Positions 33,426-53,210 of a stretch of 64,000 nucleotides of DNA are shown here, piece after piece. The notes beneath the pieces are model-generated. The model searched no databases. It was not told the origin of the DNA and saw only the letters and a list, made by a program, of their open reading frames with translations. Location: the NCBI RefSeq assembly GCF_958979055.1, contig NC_084886.1, positions 4,049,001 to 4,113,000 on the forward strand, written 5' to 3'. The translations under genes and the position numbers were made by a program. Source of the stretch: Alnus glutinosa. Lineage: Eukaryota; Streptophyta; Magnoliopsida; Fagales; Betulaceae. The first letter of the stretch is position 1; each line of letters starts with the position of its first letter.

Positions 33426-36400
33426 CTAATGGAATGCTGCAATTTCTTCCTCAAAGTGCTTCAGTAGGCTCTCAATGCTCTTTACTGAATGATCTGCCTT
33501 GTCTCTCACTCGTACGCTCACCTGGAACAATAAGGACTCGAGGATTAAATTTCTGCCCGTTGCAAGCATCATCAATACAAATAGATACAGAGCATGTTAG
33601 TAACCTATGTCAGTATGGTAGAATATGGGGGGCTACCTATTGGCATAGTAGCCTATGCAATGGCAGTCTTAAAAAAACAAAGAAACACAATTAAAACAAC
33701 AGTTCTCTTACAAAGTGAGAACTTATCCGCCAATTTAGTTTTGCATATCTTCTCTTTGAGTTGGAAATTAAATCAATCTCTATCACAAAAATCCAAAGCC
33801 TCTTTACCTAATGCTTAGTAGAAATCAAAATATAGTTGAATTGAATAATGGTTTCACAGAAAAATGAGCACTGGATAAATAGACCAACTTGAAGATTTCT
33901 AGTCCTATGATTATTAGTCATTATAAATTTTATTTTTTTTGATAAGTAAAAGTCATTATAAATTTTATTATAAAGCCAGTACGGAACATATACATGGTGC
34001 TCACATAATAGAATCCTAACAACTTCCCTTCTGCTTTACTTCTTCTAGTCAGAATTAATATAAAATTCTTAAATGCTTGGAAATGTAACTATTTTCTTTC
34101 AAGTTCATCTAAACATATCCATGTGAGCATACAAGTCATCAACAGCATGCTAATTTAGGTGAAAAGTACTTTACATATCGATTTATTTGGAACATATCCA
34201 GGTCAGCTTTCAAAAAACTTTGGAAGATCATATATGACAGACTTCATATTCAAATCATTTACCACGTTAACCAGACTTAAAACCCAAAAAGACAACAAAA
34301 CTTGAGGGACAATTCACATAAGAAGCTGCTTTCCATCCATGCATATGCATGCAGTCATGCACCAACATGGTACATGGACCTAATTTTCATAGCCAAACCT
34401 TTTCTAATCAACTGCCTGTTGAGCACATGAAACAAACAGGAATTTTATAAAATTAGTGTATGGGTAGAACCTGTCCAGTGTTGGCTTCTTCCTCCCCAAC
34501 AACCAATATATAGTTGTACTGCGCCAACTGGGCTTCCCTCACCTGCAGGAAGCTAAAACTATCAGTAAATGAACAGATTCTCTTACTTTTACCATCATTG
34601 CAAAGTAGAAGCAAATTATGAAGGGGGATGGGGGGACTCAAAACCACAATAGAGAAGCAACAAGGGGAAAGAGAGGGAGTTAAAAATGGATATTATCTTT
34701 TTTATAAAAGCTACAATGCACCAGAATAATTTGAGTTTGCATGGGGCATCTTATATCTCCTTTTTAACTAAGCAAACACCATTACAAGCAAAACATTTCT
34801 TGAATATCTATGATCAATAAAACACGTAAGACAGGAATTATGAATGCACCTTTTTCTGGATCTTTCTATCAGTAGTATCCACGTCAACATAATAACCAGC
34901 TTTAAATATCTGATCTTGCACCTACAAGAGTGCAGAAAAATAAAGCATTGAGAAAATAGAAAAGAGCCTCAATTAGTTTACACATAAGAGCATACCATAC
35001 TTGAGCATGTGAACAGGTCAAAACTATAAGAGAAATGCTAGAGTTCCAAAAAAATTTCTTCCAAAATTTGGTCCCCAAATGATGTGTTACGTACAATCCC
35101 ATGTGATTAATTATTTTGAAAAATGTCACTATCTCATGGGATTGTGACACATTATTTGGGGACCAAATTTTGGAAGAAAAATTTGGGAAAACTCTAGCAT
35201 TTCTCAAACTATAAATGGTAAATCATAACTGCCCTAACTATTGAAGTAGCAAGTGTTTCTGACTGCTATTCCCCTATGGTATGTGGATGCACTACGGTAC
35301 AGTATTAAGCAATAAATAATCAAAGCCACTGCTAAAAGACTAAGGAAACCTATAACAAAGGCCTAATCATTTCAAGATCCCCAACAAACAGAAAACAAAG
35401 CCCAGACATTGTCACTATTATCATCATCCATATAATTCAGAAACCTACTGCTTGTCTTTATGATATATGAGCCAATCTCAAGCAACGTACTGCTTGACTC
35501 AACTAGACCCTTTAACCTTAAAGTTTGAACAACTCAAGTTTGACATGAGATCAGCCCATTACAATCCATAAATTATCAGCCTAAGAATACAAGTCAAGCT
35601 TGAGCTACCAACTACTAAGCACAACGCGGATAGCTTGCAGGCAAAAATAATGACTGCTGAAAAGCACACAGCAAAACTACCTGTAGAGCATATGGCTGAG
35701 ATTTCTCCGACACTGGGCAAACAATTGCTTGGCGTGGACTAAGCCAGAAGGGCCATTTCCCTTTGTAGTGCTCCAACAGGATAGCAAACATACGCTCAAC
35801 AGACCCTAGAATGGCTCTGTGTATCATAACAGGTGTTTCCCTCTTTGCTTCATCCTCTGCTGAGTAATACAATTCGAAACGAGCAGGAAGCTGGAAGTCC
35901 AGCTGCAACCACAAGCATTGATAATATTAAGTGCTAATTCAGCATTCCAACATAGTAGCAGAAAGGCATAATCCATATAAAAGTGAACACTGTAAACCTG
36001 TAATGTTGCACACTGGAATTTCCTATTTAATGCATCAGATACGCTGATATCTATCTTCGGTCCATAAAATGCACCATCCCCTTCATTTATCTGCCAATCA
36101 TAAGTATTGAGAGAACAGGGAGATACATAGAATACTGCTCAAAACAAAGATCAACATAATATAACCAACATCTACCAGTAACAGATTAGATATTCTACCA
36201 AGCATGGAAGTTTTTTATCTTCTATTCTTAAACAGAGAAGGCAATATGCAATGGGAAAATTCAATTAACAATAATAGCTCCCTTTTCTCTAATGGATCAA
36301 ACCCAATAAGTTCAAGCTGTCCAATTGATAGAGGACCCTCTGAAATCACTGTACAGTTATTAGAATTTTGATTATGACAGTATCGTATCATAACTTTTCA

Positions 36401-39400
36401 AGCTACACTTTCTTTAACTTTGGGCTGACTCAAGCATGAACAAAGTTTCAAATCCATTTTGAGCCAAGCTCAAAGTACATTCAAACACAAGCAGAAGCTA
36501 AAGCCTGGCTCAAGCAGAATGATGATTGTATTTGTCTATATTTTTTCAATGTCAGACTTGTGTAGTCTATTGAAAGCATAAAAAATAAGAGCAGCTATAT
36601 GTTTAGGTGCAGTTAAACTGTAAGTATGATTATTACCTGCCAGGGCTCCCCAGACTCGTCCAATGCTTCTGTAAGAGCAGCCTCGGCTTTCTCCCATGTA
36701 GCCAACTCTCCTAAGTATTTCTCAGGCCTCTACAATATCAATAGAGATAGAGATATTGTGTAACATAATATAAAACGTCATCTCCACTATACACACACAG
36801 ATGCACACACGTAGAGAAAGAGTGTTGAAGGAGTATATGGAACAAAGTACACACATGCCATATCCACCGCCTAACACAAAAAGCATCATATAGAATTAAA
36901 CAAAGAGATGCTGTATTCCACACCATCGAAATGTGCATATCCAACTTTACAGGTGAAACCAAGGACTTGTAATTATCAAGTGAAAAGAAAAATCATTTTT
37001 ATTTTATAAGTGAAAAGAAAATCATCGGCATAGAAACTTTCAAAAATAACAAATGGAGAAGAGGTATTCAACAAAAAGGTCAAATTAACGGTGCTGCTCC
37101 ACACAAACACAAGAACCTTCCTTGATACACAATCTGCATCTAGTTCCTTAATAATTCACTGCAAGGTAGTAAATAGTATAAACTTCCTCCTAAAATAACT
37201 CCCTTTAAACTTTTAAGTCTCCATATGTTGAAGAAATTAACTATAACTCAACAAGCAATATTATGCTTCTGCTTTAAACAAATTTGTGCTGATTTACAAG
37301 TTTATAAGAGTAATTTTGATCATGTAAACCGTTGATTTTCAAGAAAAAAAAATTGCAAAGCTTATAATATCAAAAATGATTTTTTTTTAACCTATCAAAA
37401 ATCATTTTTAATATTATAAGCCTTGCAAAATCAATAAGATCATTGCATCCACCAGGCACTTGGTTATTGAGAAAAGATTCATTAACAAGCACGAGAATGC
37501 CCACATGGTTCATGACAACCATGCGACAACACCGACAAGATGTGGCCATAGTAGCATGTGGACAAGTTTGATGTCCTGCCAGCACCCAATGGAGGCTAGC
37601 AAGTAAAAGGGTCAACAAAAGGATGAATTCCGTTGAAGCAGGTATGCAACACAAGAACCCCTAAACAGCCCAAGGTGTTGATCACGCTTGGAGCAACAAT
37701 GAGGGGGAGCACGCCCAACAGTTCAATGCACAAGCACAGAGCCTGCCAAGCCATACAACCCTACCACCACTTACACGCCATAATGTACACTAGGCCACAA
37801 CATCACAGAACAAACCACAATCCCACTAGCCATGATGGCTAGCTGAGCATGCAGAAGCTTCGTGTGACACAGAGCCCGGACAAGCAACTTCAACTTCCAT
37901 TTTGAAAACCACAACAGAAACTACTTAGGATCTTGTAACTTCACAAGTTTATGTTATAAAAAGTTGTTACTGTAATTCAAACCACACTAATAAGAGAAAA
38001 AGCTGCTAATTAAGGGGTTCTTATCAGCAGCAAATTAAATTCAAGTTCAAAACATTGGTAATCAATAGGTTCAATATCTAAAGCAGAAATAAGGAGCAAA
38101 GAACATACCGTTGATAGCTTCAAGTCAAAAGTGAACCCAAATATAGTATACACATGTTTGATGAATTCTAAGACACCACGTACTTCATCTTTTATCTGTG
38201 AAATGAAGCACATTAAAATAACAGGCATAGGCGGCAAAAAGAGATTTGAAAGGTCTACCACATGTCAATTAAATTCAACTCACCTGGGACTCCCGGCAGA
38301 AGATATGAGCATCATCCTGTACCAAAATTTGAATTAAAATTTGTCAAGATAAGGTAACTTTTACCAGTCAACTCAAGCAATGACAAAAAATATAAATTAC
38401 TAATAAAAAAAGGTTCCACTAGAGCGATTGACTATATCCACTAAACGGTAAGTTCTGGATGGGCAATGGCACTTCAAACCCATAGAAAATAATAATAATA
38501 ATAATTCTAAGTTTGGCGTGGGAACCCTAGTTAACAGAATTCAAAAAGAACAAGAGAGATGGTACAAAAAGCCAAACTAGTCCTTGTGTATTATCACCAA
38601 AAATACAATTATTAGTAACAACCACATCTAAGATGATACCTGCTGAAATCTCCTGACACGAGTCAATCCAGTGAGAGCACCACTTGCTTCATTGCGGTGC
38701 AAAACTCCAAAATCAGCAAGCCGAAGAGGAAGTTCTGCAAAACAAGTAAAAAACAATCAGGATGATTAAGGTGCAAAGAAGCGACATTTAGATTACTGCC
38801 AAATGGATGGGGCGTATGAAGGGAAGAAAATAGGATAATATTTTCGAGGAACAACTGGTACATAAGCTTTTCGGAAAAGGCTATATACCTAAAAATTAGT
38901 AAAAGTAGGTAATTCATGTTAAAGAAATCTCATTACCGACCAAAATTCATAAGGCTAATCATATGAAAGAATCTTAAGTAACAACCACATACAGTACCAA
39001 ACTCCCTTCACACATAGTAACATGACATAAAAAAGAAGGATCATAAGTTCGCAGTTCTATTAGCTTTAAGGCTCACCTTAAGGTAAGCTGGTTCTAAAAT
39101 AAGTCTTTACGACTAAACTCATCATGCATATAAAGTACACCACACAACTAAATTGAACATGTTTAAAGCTTATAGAGTGATCAGCGATATTCTCACTATA
39201 ACGACTTAGGGAAAACGCTAACTACATCTGCGCTATTGCTCTAAAATGACTAGTCAATTCGGAATTTTCCTAGAATCACTTATAAAACACAGTTTTACTT
39301 AGTAAGTAAGCAATGTGAGACTTAGTAACTATGAATTATTTATAAATCACCCACTCTATGTGGGCTACTCATCTTCCCAATATGGGACCGGGGTGTTACA

Positions 39401-42400
39401 CTAACGTATTGATATAATCGTACTAAATCTTTCTACAACTCAAGATGATCAAATTGTATCTCATTGGCCAGGACTGTTTCAATGACAAAGCACATGAAAA
39501 TTTAAAATCAAAGCTCAACAGAATCTATAATGGAATGGTACTCTGTTTTTAGACAAAGTGTCCAAGTGGAAAAACAAATATAAGATGATATTCTAGAGAA
39601 TAATATCTGTGGAAATGAACTCGCCTCTATATGAACGAACTCTATGTTGAAACATTAAACAGTGCCCAGGGCAATTCATTGGTTTCAGTCCAAACTCTTG
39701 TTTTTCTACCTGTGAGAGAAACAAAATATCATGATGTCAAAAAACATGGAATACGATCAACTATAATATCCTTTCTCTATATTCTACCAGAATGTGTTAA
39801 AGATGAAAAAAGTTAAAAAAAAAAAAAAAATTGAACGCACGCTGTCTTAAAAAAACAATCATACTCTTTCCAATTAGTAAATTTTCAATCAACTCCAATA
39901 AATACAATGGATGATATTTTCATTATCAAGGAAGTCACATCTTTTTCTTCCAATGTCACCACATACGCCTGCTTTCCAAAGACGATACTTCTTGAAAAGA
40001 ACATATGGATATTGCTATAGCCAAAATACTTCTCAAAAATATTATTGGTTAAGACAACTTTAGGTGGCCAGACTACTTTTAAATATTCATAACCAAATTG
40101 CTATTCATTATCGTTGTGTGTTGTGTCTGTAGAAATCCTTCATATTCAATTGAGCCCACTATTTTTTGCTTCCTATTATCGATCCTCCATACTTGGTTTC
40201 CTTCATAATAAACAGAGATATGGAGGGTTGTTTATTATCAAAATCATTGCTGTACAACATAATACAAACCACACCTCAAATACAAACATATTCTCCTTGT
40301 AATTTGCAGCATGACCAGAGGTTTCCCAAAGTTGCATATTGTACATATTTGGTGAAAGAACCTGCCAAAGTCAAGTGAGTTCGGTGAACATTTACAATTC
40401 TTAAATGTCATGACACACAACACCTTAATCACTGACTATCAACCTCTTGGTAACCTCTCTCCCTATATTGACTACGTATAAAATCCATTAATTTGTTGTA
40501 TATCCGAGCCCCATGCGGAAGGAAGAACCAACTTCCTGGACTGACATTCACAAAAAATTATCATGAGAAATCATGATACGAAAGGCAAAACTAGGAATAG
40601 TAAGTGGCAAAACAAAGAATAGTAAGTCATAGAGTACCTGAGTGGATGACAAAAGAAAAGCTCTTGTTTTGTACCCACCAATCTGTGGTCATATTTCTTT
40701 GCTTCTTCCAGCTGCTTGATGTATTCCTGCACAAAAGATTAATGTTGACAAACAAAACTTGCACAACACAGAACAATAAGCACATCATATCACATTAATG
40801 CCACTTCTCCCATCTTGATACAAAAACTCATCCTAAATATACTAATTACCGTACTAAGCCTTCTGACTTATAATCCATGGCAGTGTAGAAAAGTATAATG
40901 ATTTTAAAACGGGATACTTTATTTTAAGAAAGATATGGAAGTCTCCACGCTTCACAATATTCCTTCACACAATACTATGCCAAATGAGTTGTATCACCTG
41001 ATGCCATTGAATTTTGTTTAGTTCGTCAGGTCTCAGTCCACATAGCTTGATAACACATCCTATACTACAGGAAACATAGACAACAACTCATTTTCTTTGA
41101 ATTTTCTTGAAAAAACAGGTCCATTTTTTTTCCTTTTGTTTTGCTTTTAATGAACTTTATTAATCATCCACGGGGAGGGGGGTGTGGAGCTTTTCAAAGA
41201 AACATTTTCGACTGAGATAGTTGAGCCATCAAAGTTAATCTTGGAGGGAAAAACAAAAAAGGAAAAATAATGAGGGGTCGGAGTTTCAGTTTAAAGAAAA
41301 CAAGAACTTTTTTTACCATGCATGCAAATCCTTGTTGGCTCAGTAAAGTATTTGCTTTTTCGTATATCCAACATGGTGTAACAAAGGCATTCCTATTTAT
41401 TGATTTCATTGACATTTCCAACATGTGCCCAATGTACATGATGCAATCAGCTAATGCAAGGGTGTCTATAATAAGGCACTTTTAATCCTTAGCATATGTG
41501 AAGGTACATCTGCTTACCAGAATACACTCCATGGGCCACCAACTGTGATGGTGGTCAAACAAAATTGTGTACAAATAGAAGCTTTCATATTAAATTGACA
41601 ATATAATGGATATAAAATGTTAGACAACCAAACTATGAACATCATTTCTTGAATACCTTCAACTTGAAACAGGAATGTCTTAAACAAATCATACAATTTC
41701 AAATTGAACAAAAGCAAAAGACAAAAACACACTCAGCAGCCTAGCCAAAGCCAGTTTAAATGATTCACAGGCAAATGGGAAATATAAACATTTATTAGGG
41801 GGCCGAAAAGAGAAACCCACCTGAAGACGTTTTTTATCAGGATAAGAGATTCCATAAACTCTTTGTAAACTCTCGCGGTCTTTATTCCCCCTCCAGTAAG
41901 CTGATGAAGCCTGGAATTACAAAATAATAAGTATGCATAATAAATAAAGCATGCTTATATCTATAAGCTGAGCAGTAACACATCACCTTCAAACAAGCAA
42001 ATGCTTTGACAAAGGATGTGTTAGGTATATGGGGTCCACGACACAAATCAACCAAGGGACCACATCGGTAGACTGTGATTGTTTTGTCTACAGGTAAATC
42101 CTTGATGATTTCGATCTGATAATAGTAGTTGTAAAAACAATGCATGTTAGAAATGTATAATTATGCAATAAAAACATGAACAGTACTTGAGAATCATATG
42201 GTTTTTTAAGAGGCAAAATTAGACAACTTTACTCACCTTGAAATTATTGTCAGAAAACATCTCAAGTGCCTCGTCCTTTGATACTTCAATGCGCTCAAAA
42301 GGCTGTTTTTCCTGAAAAATTAAAAAGACCACGTGATTTACTGTTAGCGATGAAATTCTTCTTAATGAGGAGAGAGAGAGAAAGGTCCAAGCATGTGTGT

Positions 42401-45400
42401 GAGCGGACTAGTGAGAGGAGACAGGTCTACTGCTCATCAAAGATGGAAAAAGTCTGACTAAGCCATGAGGCAACCCACCTGCAATGTAGATTAATTCTGG
42501 TCTTTCCTTACAAAAATACAACCTGATTATTGTTTTTGAAAGTCGTTTGGCATTTCTAACATGATTATTTTTTCTGATAAGTAGCATTTGCAATGAAATT
42601 GCAACATTTAGTAATGTATACAGATAAACACATTAAAAGCATTATCATAACTAGGGCCAAAAAATGAGGGCAACGCATGTGCAACAAACCACACCTAGTG
42701 TCCATCCAACACTTTCGTGGACAGATTCATGGATAGCCGAAATCAATTCTTTGATTTCCTCTCCACTAGGTGATAATTTGAATCCCTTACCTTCAACGGA
42801 CTTTCTTCAATTATTCCGGTAGGTTTATCAAGAATAGAAAAAGGCAAAGGTATTTTCATCCATCAAGAACAGGAGCAACAGTTCATACTGACATCGACCA
42901 AAAAAAAAAAAACAAAAAGAACAATAAAGTATACATCATATTTTGGTCAAGAGAACGAACACTACCGTAACAGCCTTCATTGCCCCTGATTCAATTTGCT
43001 TGAAGTGATCATCGTTCAAGCCCAAATCACCATAAAATGCATCGTAATAGAATCCCTGTTGCACCATTTGCAACATTCATAAGGAAGCTTAACTCGCACT
43101 TCATACATGTAACATAGCTACAGAAGGAAACAAGAGAAAGAAAACCTACACAATTCTTTTCAACACTAAGATCTCAAATATAAAATAATAAAAAACATAT
43201 TATAATAAGAACAAAATTGAGCAATAAAAAGAGCATCGAGAATTTTTAGAAGAACCATTAGAGGTTTGTTACTCAACAAGTACCTCGGTGCTGTATCTAG
43301 TACTCAACTATCATACGTAGCTATCTAATGTAGTTTGTTCATATATTAGAAAAAGTACCAAAAGGAAAATTGTAGTGCAACATGGGCAAAAGCTCATTCA
43401 CAATATCATTACCTTTTTTTTTTCTTTTTTTTTCTTTTTTGATAAGTAAGAAAATTTCATTAAAAAAGCGTAAGGCGCCCCAAGTACACAGGAAGTATAC
43501 ACAGGAACAACTCAGCTAACCCACATAAAAACCCAAGAAAACCCACAAGGACCTACAAACCCACAACACCCAAAACCCACATGAGACTCAAAATACAATA
43601 ATAAACCCCATCAATCACCCAAGATACAAAAGTAACCCCCCATATACAGAAAAAAACCCAAGATACAAAGACTCCCCACAATACAAAATAACCCCAATAG
43701 CCCACATAAAAAACACAAGAAAACCCACAAGGCCACAACCCCCAAAACCCACATGAGACCCAAATTACAATAGAAACCCCCACCAAAACACCCAAGAAGC
43801 AATAGTAAACCCCCAAAATACAAAAATACCCAAGATACAATAAAACCCTCCAAAATACAAAAAAAAAACCTAAGCCCAATAAAAACCCAATACCCACACA
43901 ACCCGAACAAAGAAAAATCCCACCAGAAACACCCAAATCCCAAATAACAAAGAAAAAACCCAAGCTACAAGTAAAAAAAAATAAAAATGCAGTGGAGCCA
44001 AAATGAAGGCACATTCACCAAGTATACACCACAGAAACAACTGTAGGTGAGCATATGACCGTAGCTGACGACTATAGTTACAGATACAAAGCATAATAAT
44101 AAAAATAACATCGCAAAGATTAACCTCCTTTAACTCTATTCTGATTGCAAGTACTTTAGTATCACTCCCTTAGTCATGTCGATCTGAAAGTCCACACCAT
44201 CAGTTCTAGTCAAATAAGAAACTCCAACCTAGTCCAGCCAAAGAATGATGGCCTTCTATTCTAAGTTATTTCGAATGCTCTAACTAGGCACAACGGATGT
44301 CAACCTTCATGTCTCAACACATTCTTGAAATAACCACATAATCATAATGAAATTAAAAATTCCAATAAGAAAAGAAAGGGAAAATACCAAACATGATTAT
44401 CGCAACTGTATAGAACCAAAAGGAACATCAATCTATTTTCTTGATTAGCAATTAATCCCTAAACCTAGATATATTTTGTTGCGTACAATAGAAATCGTCT
44501 ATCAAGGTAATTCCCTCAGTCAACAAAGATCAAAATCACAAGAGTTATCCTCACATCTCTCAGTTTTGTGGATGATTCAAATCGATGAAATAAAAGTAGT
44601 CCACCAAGAAATGATGAATAAAACTGTGTAATCTAACAACAATTTGAATGGGGAAACCCCATTAAACCGAATTACATGCAATACCCCAACAACCAGAAAC
44701 AAACCCAAAATATAAACCAACCTTAAAAAATTCGCATAATTGCAGTACACAACATCACTGAAAATGTAACATAGAAACTAGTTAAAGCAAAAATTATGGT
44801 AGCAATTAACAATGAACAAATTGTCTAATATTTAACAAGTTAATTCACAACCATTCTGGGAAATTTACCTCTCCCCTTGTGGTACATGGCCCAATGCAGA
44901 GCTTGCAACCATACTCCTGCTCGAGCGACTGCACCACCAAAACAATACACTTACCATTCCAACTGAGCCAAAGTCTTAAACTTGATCTTTTCTTTTCTTT
45001 TTTCTCACTAAGCTAAAACGAATCAAATGCACGAGATAATACAAAAATGCTAGCTACCTGGCCGAGAATGTGCGCGCTGGAATGCCATAAGGTGTCGCGG
45101 CCTTCGTCGCTGTCGAAAGTGAACAGCTTGAGCTCACAGTCGGCCTCCAAGGGCCTTGACATGTCCCACAGAACCCCATTCACCTGCGAAATCAACGCGT
45201 TCGCGGCCAAGCTCTTCGAAATCTCTCTCGCCACGTCCAACGGCGACGTCACCCACTTCTTCCCCTCCTTGACAGTCCCATCCGGCAACGTAATCCTAAC
45301 AAAAGCACACAAAACAAAAACGAAGTCCATGAATGAATCGTCAGTGACGGAGAGAGGGAATCAGGGTTTGGTTTGCTTCTTACTTGATGGGATCGGCGGA

Positions 45401-45643
45401 GAGGGACTGGAGGTGAGCGAGTTGACGGGCCTTCTTGGACTCGAAGAGCTGGATGCGCTTGGGGATGACCTTATTGAGGTAGGCCTCGTCCTTGGGTTGG
45501 TTGGAGGCCATGGCGGCGAGTGGTGGAGGCGCCGAATATAAATGGCGGAGGAGAGAGAGATTATGAGCGAAAGGAAGAGAAACCGAGGAAGAGTAGCGGC
45601 GGAATTGGAAGGAGAGGGCACTCCTGAGGCTAGCGCATAGCAT
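33426..45643 (-). CDS. THRRS: Threonyl-tRNA synthetase, mitochondrial/cytosolic dual form
   Basis: Twenty exons join to 2,163 nt, or 720 residues. Exons: 45384-45643, 45058-45295, 44869-44928, 42966-43055, 42237-42311, 41987-42115, 41821-41910, 40638-40726, 40444-40540, 40275-40361, 39625-39709, 38640-38734, 38284-38316, 38109-38195, 36637-36729, 35998-36090, 35681-35902, 34850-34921, 34471-34542 and 33426-33521. The enzyme charges tRNA-Thr with threonine. Domains in order: targeting peptide rich in Arg and Ser; TGS domain from about residue 88 ([14 protein letters not shown]); editing site H158-x3-H162 with C266 and H270; class II core with Zn ligands C418, H469 and H595; motif 2 near R447; motif 3 G600 to R604; anticodon-binding domain to the end. 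The zinc ligand spacing equals that of E. coli ThrRS (51 and 126). A second in-frame ATG at 45511 would give a 676-residue cytosolic form. Intron 11 has a GC donor; all others are GT-AG. Confidence 0.95.
33916..33969 (-). mobile_element. 16-nt retroelement stub flanked by a perfect 19-nt duplication (ThrRS intron 19)
   Basis: AGTCATTATAAATTTTATT occurs at 33916-33934 and again at 33951-33969. The 16 bases between, read on the minus strand, are TTTACTTATCAAAAAA. That is the extreme 3' tail of the plant LINE type whose longer copy lies in intron 3 near 43.44 kb. It looks like an extremely 5'-truncated insertion. Confidence 0.8.
35030..35205. mobile_element. 176-bp Mutator-type MITE in ThrRS intron 17
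   Basis: The ends GAGAAATGCTAGAGTT and AACTCTAGCATTTCTC are an exact inverted repeat, and the arms continue through CCAAAATTTGGTCCCCAAAT and its reverse. AAACTATAA flanks both ends perfectly (35021-35029 and 35206-35214). It is a recent-looking insertion with no coding content. Confidence 0.92.
37353..37438. repeat. Hairpin in ThrRS intron 14
   Basis: A 32-nt left arm starting TTGCAAAGCTTATAATATC is mirrored by a right arm closing TAATATTATAAGCCTTGCAA with two or three mismatches and a loop of about 20 nt. It could be a tiny MITE or a recombination product. The remainder of this 1.4 kb intron has no feature recognised. Confidence 0.6.
38735..39624 (-). other. Non-canonical GC-AG intron (ThrRS intron 11)
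   Basis: The reading frame through RVRSYR and [10 protein letters not shown] needs the exon to end after AGA G, directly before GCGAGT, and to resume after TTTTGCAG. The nearby GT in GCGAGT|T would shift the frame, so it cannot be used. GC-AG introns are about one percent of plant introns. The donor follows the expected AG|GC pattern. Confidence 0.85.
43420..44000 (-). mobile_element. LINE 3' end with a G-poor minisatellite, in ThrRS intron 3
   Basis: On the minus strand the unit ends TTGGGGCGCCTTACGC, then TTACTTATC and an A-rich tail (T-rich on plus at 43411-43441), a tail type known from plant LINEs. Upstream, the plus strand of about 43510-43990 is nearly free of G and repeats CCCAAGATACAAAA and CCACAAAACCC-like units. 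A longer ~183-bp period is visible: ACCCACATAAAAACCC near 43519 recurs near 43700, each followed by AAGAAAACCCACAAGG. Its minus-strand frames code only low-complexity Gly/Phe/Cys/Trp peptide and are not genes. Confidence 0.6.
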
Positions 45644-45767
45644 ATGGGCTGCGTTTTGGGTTTTTCGTTTTAGCGAGGGAGGTTTTAGGCGTGGCGTGGG
45701 ATTTAAGCTATGGGCCAATGGGCCTTGGTTTTGACTCCTTTAGAATTAGAGGCTTCCTTTTTCTTAT

Positions 45768-45952
45768 GAGTAATAATTCATTACCGCCTAAATATACAAC
45801 TTTTCACCACCTTCTCTATGTGGCAAGGTGGTCCCTCACCTTAATTTATTTTTAAAAAATAAAAAAAAACTCAAAAAGTAGTGGGAGACCACTTTACCAC
45901 ATAGCCAATGTGGTAAAAAGTTGTATATTTGGGTGGCATTGAATCATTATTC
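45768..45952. mobile_element. 185-bp Mutator-type MITE in the ThrRS upstream region
   Basis: The ends GAGTAATAATTCA and, in reverse, GAATAATGATTCA start arms that continue through TATACAACTTTTCACCACCT and CTATGTGGCAAGGTGGT. The 9-mer TTTTCTTAT flanks both ends exactly (45759-45767 and 45953-45961). It lies only 125 bp upstream of the mitochondrial start codon, so it is in the leader or core promoter region of the synthetase gene. Confidence 0.9.
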
Positions 45953-45961
45953 TTTTCTTAT

Positions 45962-53210
<7,249 letters not shown>

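Noticed and set aside
39621..39629. Sequencing error changing GT to GC at the ThrRS intron 11 donor
   Set aside because: It cannot be excluded from one sequence, but the rest of the donor (AG|GCGAGT) fits known GC donors, so I kept the call with a stated test.
43553..44014. Minus-strand open frames of 110-153 codons coding for Gly/Phe/Cys/Trp-rich peptide
   Set aside because: They come from the G-poor minisatellite read on its G/T-rich strand, inside a ThrRS intron. Overlapping frames are equally open, as expected of low-complexity DNA.
45509..45718. A ThrRS start at 45718
   Set aside because: The codon there is TTG. The first true ATG in frame is at 45643.
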